In this document: positions 4,225 through 6,389 of the stretch, piece after piece
How the letters are laid out: every line of letters begins with the position of its first letter
Numbering within the stretch: the stretch's first letter is position 1
Notes under the pieces: model-generated
What the model saw: only the letters and a program-made list of their open reading frames with translations
The model's database searches: none
Told to the model about the DNA's origin: nothing
Assembly: GCA_030606095.1 (NCBI GenBank)
Contig: JAUWHC010000169.1
Location: 1-6,389 of the forward strand
DNA length: 6,389 nucleotides
Source: Promethearchaeota archaeon
GTDB taxonomy: Archaea; Asgardarchaeota; Lokiarchaeia; Sigyniarchaeales; SOKP01
Direction of reading: 5' to 3'
Program-made: the position numbers and the translations under genes

Positions 4225-5622
4225 ATGACTATGAAAGGTCCAAAATCGGGATTTATAAACGACCAAAACTTAATCTTGAGCACTGATTTTTACGAGCTGA
4301 CAATGGGCGCGGCATATTATCAGTATAACCTCGATAATAATGTTAAGGAGGAAGACGATGTTGCTGTTTTTGATCTATTTATTAGAAAATATCCTAAAAA
4401 TCGAAATTACTTAATATTTGCTGGTTTGGAGCAGGTGATTTATTATCTACAGAATGCACGATTTTCTGAAAAAACAATTGAGTTCTTGAGAAAAAAAGAT
4501 GTTTTCAAAAGAATTGATGACAGTTTTTTTGACGATTACTTACCTAATTTTAAATTTAGATTAGATGTATGGGCAATGAAAGAAGGGAATTTTTTCTTTC
4601 CCCAAGAGCCCGTTATGAGAGTTCAAGGGCCTATGTTTCACGCTCAATTAGCAGAAACATATTTATTGAACACCATTAATTACCAAACTATTGTGGCCTC
4701 TAAAGCGTCTCGAATAAAAAATATTGCTCTAGATAAGGTTCTTCTTGAATTCGGTACTAGAAGATCTCACAGCCCTCTCGCAGGTGTTTACGCGGCAAGA
4801 GCTAGCTATATTGCGGGTTTTAACGGTACGAGTAATGTGATTGCCGACCTCGAGTTGGATATTAATTCTAGCGGTACAATGGCTCACAGTTTTGTCCAAC
4901 GATTTGACGATGAGAAAGAGAGTTTCGATTTATATTACAAAATTTACGGTAAAAACTCAATACTTTTAATTGACACTTACGACACCGAAAAAGCAGCAAA
5001 AACCGCATGCATATACGAGAACAACATAAAAGGGGTAAGGATAGACTCAGGCGATCTCATTGAGCACGCAAAAAAAGTTCGCAAGATTTTAGACGATAAT
5101 GGTTGTAAAAAAGTTATAATCGTTGCAAGTTCTGATTTAAACGAGTATAAGATTAAACAAATTATTGATAGCAACGCCCCTATTGACGCATTTGGCGTGG
5201 GAACTGAGTTAACAACATCTAGAGACGATCCAACTATTGCAGGCGTGTATAAGCTAATAGAATATGATGGCCGACCTAAAATTAAAATAAGCGAAGAAAA
5301 ATTAACTTATCCCGGAAAGAAGCAAATTTACAGGATTTATAACGAGCGAGGAGTTTTCAAAGAAGACATTTTAATGTTAGACGACAACGAAGCACCGCCG
5401 AATTCAGAGGCTCTATTAATTCCAATAATGGAAAAAGGAAACTTGATTAGCAAGATACCTCAATTAATGGAAATCCAGCAGTATTATCTAAAGAATATTA
5501 AAAAATTACCAGGCGAATACAAAACTTTAGATGAAAATCATGTTTTTAAATTAAAAATTTCTAAAAAATTAAGAGAGTTGACTAACTCACTAACGAGAAA
5601 ATATTCTAAATCTCTAAATTAA
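4225..5622 (+). CDS. pncB: nicotinate phosphoribosyltransferase
   Basis: A 465-residue cytosolic enzyme (EC 6.3.4.21) that joins nicotinate to PRPP, with ATP hydrolysis, to give nicotinate mononucleotide, the entry step of Preiss-Handler NAD salvage. Family motifs occur in order: STDFYELTMG (19-28), the PRPP/substrate-site segment EFGTRRSHSP (175-184), SSGTMAHSFVQ (215-225) with His221 at the position of the phosphorylated catalytic His, LIDTYDT (248-254), GVRIDSGD (270-277), ASSDLNEYK (301-309) and FGVGTELTTS (323-332). The length fits the longer PncB2-type branch, and all expected active-site segments are present, so it should be functional. ATG 4225 is the first start after the SWIM stop; the Met at codon 3 (4231) is equally possible. 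The gene lies 8 bases behind the SWIM gene, and the decayed enoyl-CoA hydratase begins right at its stop codon. Confidence 0.95.
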   Translation: MTMKGPKSGFINDQNLILSTDFYELTMGAAYYQYNLDNNVKEEDDVAVFDLFIRKYPKNRNYLIFAGLEQVIYYLQNARFSEKTIEFLRKKDVFKRIDDSFFDDYLPNFKFRLDVWAMKEGNFFFPQEPVMRVQGPMFHAQLAETYLLNTINYQTIVASKASRIKNIALDKVLLEFGTRRSHSPLAGVYAARASYIAGFNGTSNVIADLELDINSSGTMAHSFVQRFDDEKESFDLYYKIYGKNSILLIDTYDTEKAAKTACIYENNIKGVRIDSGDLIEHAKKVRKILDDNGCKKVIIVASSDLNEYKIKQIIDSNAPIDAFGVGTELTTSRDDPTIAGVYKLIEYDGRPKIKISEEKLTYPGKKQIYRIYNERGVFKEDILMLDDNEAPPNSEALLIPIMEKGNLISKIPQLMEIQQYYLKNIKKLPGEYKTLDENHVFKLKISKKLRELTNSLTRKYSKSLN

Positions 5623-5850
5623 AACGTTTTGTTAGATGAAGTCAAAAAATTACTGTAAAATTAAGTAAAGTCCCTCCTATAGCATTTGCGAACGCGAAAA
5701 AATTAATTAATAATTCGTATAACAATGATTTAGAAAAGCATTTAGATTTTGAAGCTGAAAATATAAAGATAAGTGCTGGCACAGAAGATTTTAAAGAAGA
5801 CGTAAAAAATTTTTCTTGAAAAAAGAAAACCTAATTTTCAAGGAAAATAA
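5623..5850 (+). pseudogene. C-terminal remnant of enoyl-CoA hydratase/isomerase, two frameshifts
   Basis: Translation starting immediately after the pncB stop gives NVLLDEVKKL (5623-5652). It then shifts frame to TVKLSKVPPIAFANAKKLIN, followed by NDLEKHLDFEAENIKI and SAGTEDFKEDVKNFS to a TGA at 5817-5819. It shifts again to LEKRKPNFQGK and a TAA at 5848-5850. Read through both shifts, this is the end of the crotonase family: the PPxAxxxAKKLIN helix, DLExxLxxEA, the GTEDFKE(G/D)V segment and the typical F-x-EKRKPxFxGK terminus. The lesions look like one lost base near 5650 and one extra T in the T-run at 5811-5814. Only about 75 of some 260 residues remain, with no oxyanion-hole region. The intact enzyme hydrates 2-enoyl-CoA in beta-oxidation or related pathways. 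The gene is clearly dead, but still recognisable and so recently lost. Confidence 0.8.
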
Positions 5851-5889
5851 AGTTGAAAAAGTTATACAAAACCTAAATTTTGGAAATTC

Positions 5890-6063
5890 TTAACATTATT
5901 TAGAGATTATTATATAATAAAAGGATAGTAGAAAACAAGAAAACATATTCTACAATCTTTACGATCTTTAATCTTGGTATTTGTAATAATATCAATCATT
6001 GGATTTTCTTTTTATATAAAAACGCCATTAATTCGTATAATTATAAAAAAAAAAAATAAATGA
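5890..6063 (+). pseudogene. possible remnant of a membrane protein N-terminus
   Basis: The frame from 5932 to the TGA at 6061-6063 encodes ILQSLRSLILVFVIISIIGF and then SFYIKTPLIRIII, which looks like a positively charged segment plus one membrane helix. There is no good start codon. Two in-frame TAGs lie just upstream (5926 and 5929), while a neighbouring frame (about 5892-5946) reads RDYYIIKRIVENKKT. Joined by a frameshift in the A-rich tract near 5935-5945, the two would resemble the start of an ABC or FtsX-type permease subunit. The A/T richness of this stretch can produce hydrophobic frames by chance, so this is a weak call. Confidence 0.3.
6035..6046 (+). promoter_or_regulatory. TATA-like box for the radical SAM gene
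   Basis: GTATAATTATAA lies 24-35 bases before the ATG at 6070, the spacing expected for a leaderless or very short-leader archaeal transcript. The 12-base A-run follows directly. A weak TGAAG at 6061-6065 is the only ribosome-binding-like sequence. Confidence 0.45.
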
Positions 6064-6069
6064 AGTAAT

Positions 6070-6389
6070 ATGTATCATTTAGACGGAACAGATTATTTAA
6101 ACGAAAAATATTTTAGAAAGACTTTCAGCATATGTCCGGAGTGTCTAGAACGGATACCAGCTGTTGTTCAAGAAGAGGATGACGGGCAAATATATATGCG
6201 TAAAACCTGTCCTGAACACGGTGATTTCAAGGATGTTATAAGCTCAAGCGCAAAGTATTATAAATGGACGCACTATCAAAAGAAAGACAAAGACGGAAAT
6301 ATCGTTTGGCAGTTTGAGAAGAACGGAGAGGCCAATCCAGCAGATTGTTCGCCTGAAGATCCAAGAGGGTGTCCTCATAACTGTGGTCT
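6070..6389 (+). CDS. radical SAM protein of the tetraether lipid synthase (Tes)/MJ0619-like family, N-terminal part
   Basis: The frame opens at ATG 6070, with an in-frame TGA at 6061-6063 just upstream, and runs off the right edge after 106 codons. Residues 19-55 form an N-terminal metal-binding domain with CPEC (22-25) and CPEHG, the layout seen at the start of MJ0619-like proteins. The last residues, GCPHNCG, are the beginning of the radical SAM cluster motif CxxxCxxC; the third Cys would fall just past the edge. Known members join phytanyl chains tail to tail to make tetraether membrane lipids (Tes). The same family was earlier proposed to methylate a pterin during methanopterin synthesis, and paralogues exist, so the exact substrate cannot be fixed from this part. 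Intervening residues around 78-100 (KKDKDGNIVWQFEKNGEANP) replace the shorter linker of many homologues. Confidence 0.8.
   Translation, partial: MYHLDGTDYLNEKYFRKTFSICPECLERIPAVVQEEDDGQIYMRKTCPEHGDFKDVISSSAKYYKWTHYQKKDKDGNIVWQFEKNGEANPADCSPEDPRGCPHNCG

Larger units (their letters stand above)
5851..6069. other. AT-rich spacer before the radical SAM gene
   Basis: Apart from the possible membrane-protein remnant, this stretch holds a 12-base A-run (6045-6056) and the TATA-like box of the next gene. I see no RNA gene, tandem repeat or intact reading frame. Confidence 0.5.

Noticed and set aside
4977..5174. Minus-strand open frame of 65 codons
   Set aside because: It lies inside pncB, which is certain, and is an antisense shadow.
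1..6389. CRISPR array, insertion sequence ends, or phage genes
   Set aside because: No regularly spaced direct repeats, transposase or integrase motifs, or terminal inverted repeats were seen on either strand.

Overview
The window is strongly AT-rich and looks archaeal. Several genes have TATA-like boxes about 20-40 bases before their start codons, often with no clear Shine-Dalgarno sequence, so they are probably leaderless or short-leadered. The gene content also fits an anaerobic archaeon: a tetraether-lipid-synthase-type radical SAM protein, a protein with an N-terminal SAP-like helical region and a SWIM zinc finger, and a uroporphyrinogen-decarboxylase-like fragment. The style resembles Asgard (Lokiarchaeota-like) genomes, but that placement is inference from family resemblance only.

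Layout. Positions 1-302 (minus) hold the N-terminal part of an NMN adenylyltransferase-like nucleotidyltransferase. Positions 374-691 (plus) hold an N-terminal fragment of a uroporphyrinogen-decarboxylase-like corrinoid protein that ends in unrelated sequence. Positions 721-1164 (minus) encode a helical hypothetical protein with a very acidic tail. Positions 1373-1559 (minus) hold a decayed C-terminus of an alpha/beta-hydrolase. Positions 1618-1851 (plus) encode a small four-cysteine protein. It converges on 1911-2120 (minus), a 69-residue protein made of two near-identical repeats. Positions 2133-2600 are non-coding apart from a strong TATA box and an array of inverted half-sites resembling a TetR/FadR operator. 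The TetR-family regulator follows at 2601-3215. Then comes a tight pair, a SAP/SWIM protein (3314-4216) and nicotinate phosphoribosyltransferase pncB (4225-5622), separated by 8 bases. Immediately after the pncB stop lies a frameshifted enoyl-CoA hydratase C-terminus (5623-5850), then a weaker membrane-protein remnant (about 5890-6063). Last is the start of a radical SAM gene that runs off the right edge (6070 onward).

How the pieces fit. PncB makes nicotinate mononucleotide and the left-edge nucleotidyltransferase family adenylates mononucleotides, so two steps of NAD salvage (Preiss-Handler) may lie about 4 kb apart. The operator sequence is close to that of fatty-acid-responsive TetR regulators. 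Two of the decayed genes belong to acyl-CoA or hydrolase families, suggesting this was once a lipid or acyl-CoA catabolism locus that has been eroding. I see no complete new defence or mobile system. The least explained items are the duplicated-repeat miniprotein, the four-cysteine miniprotein and the SWIM-pncB pairing.
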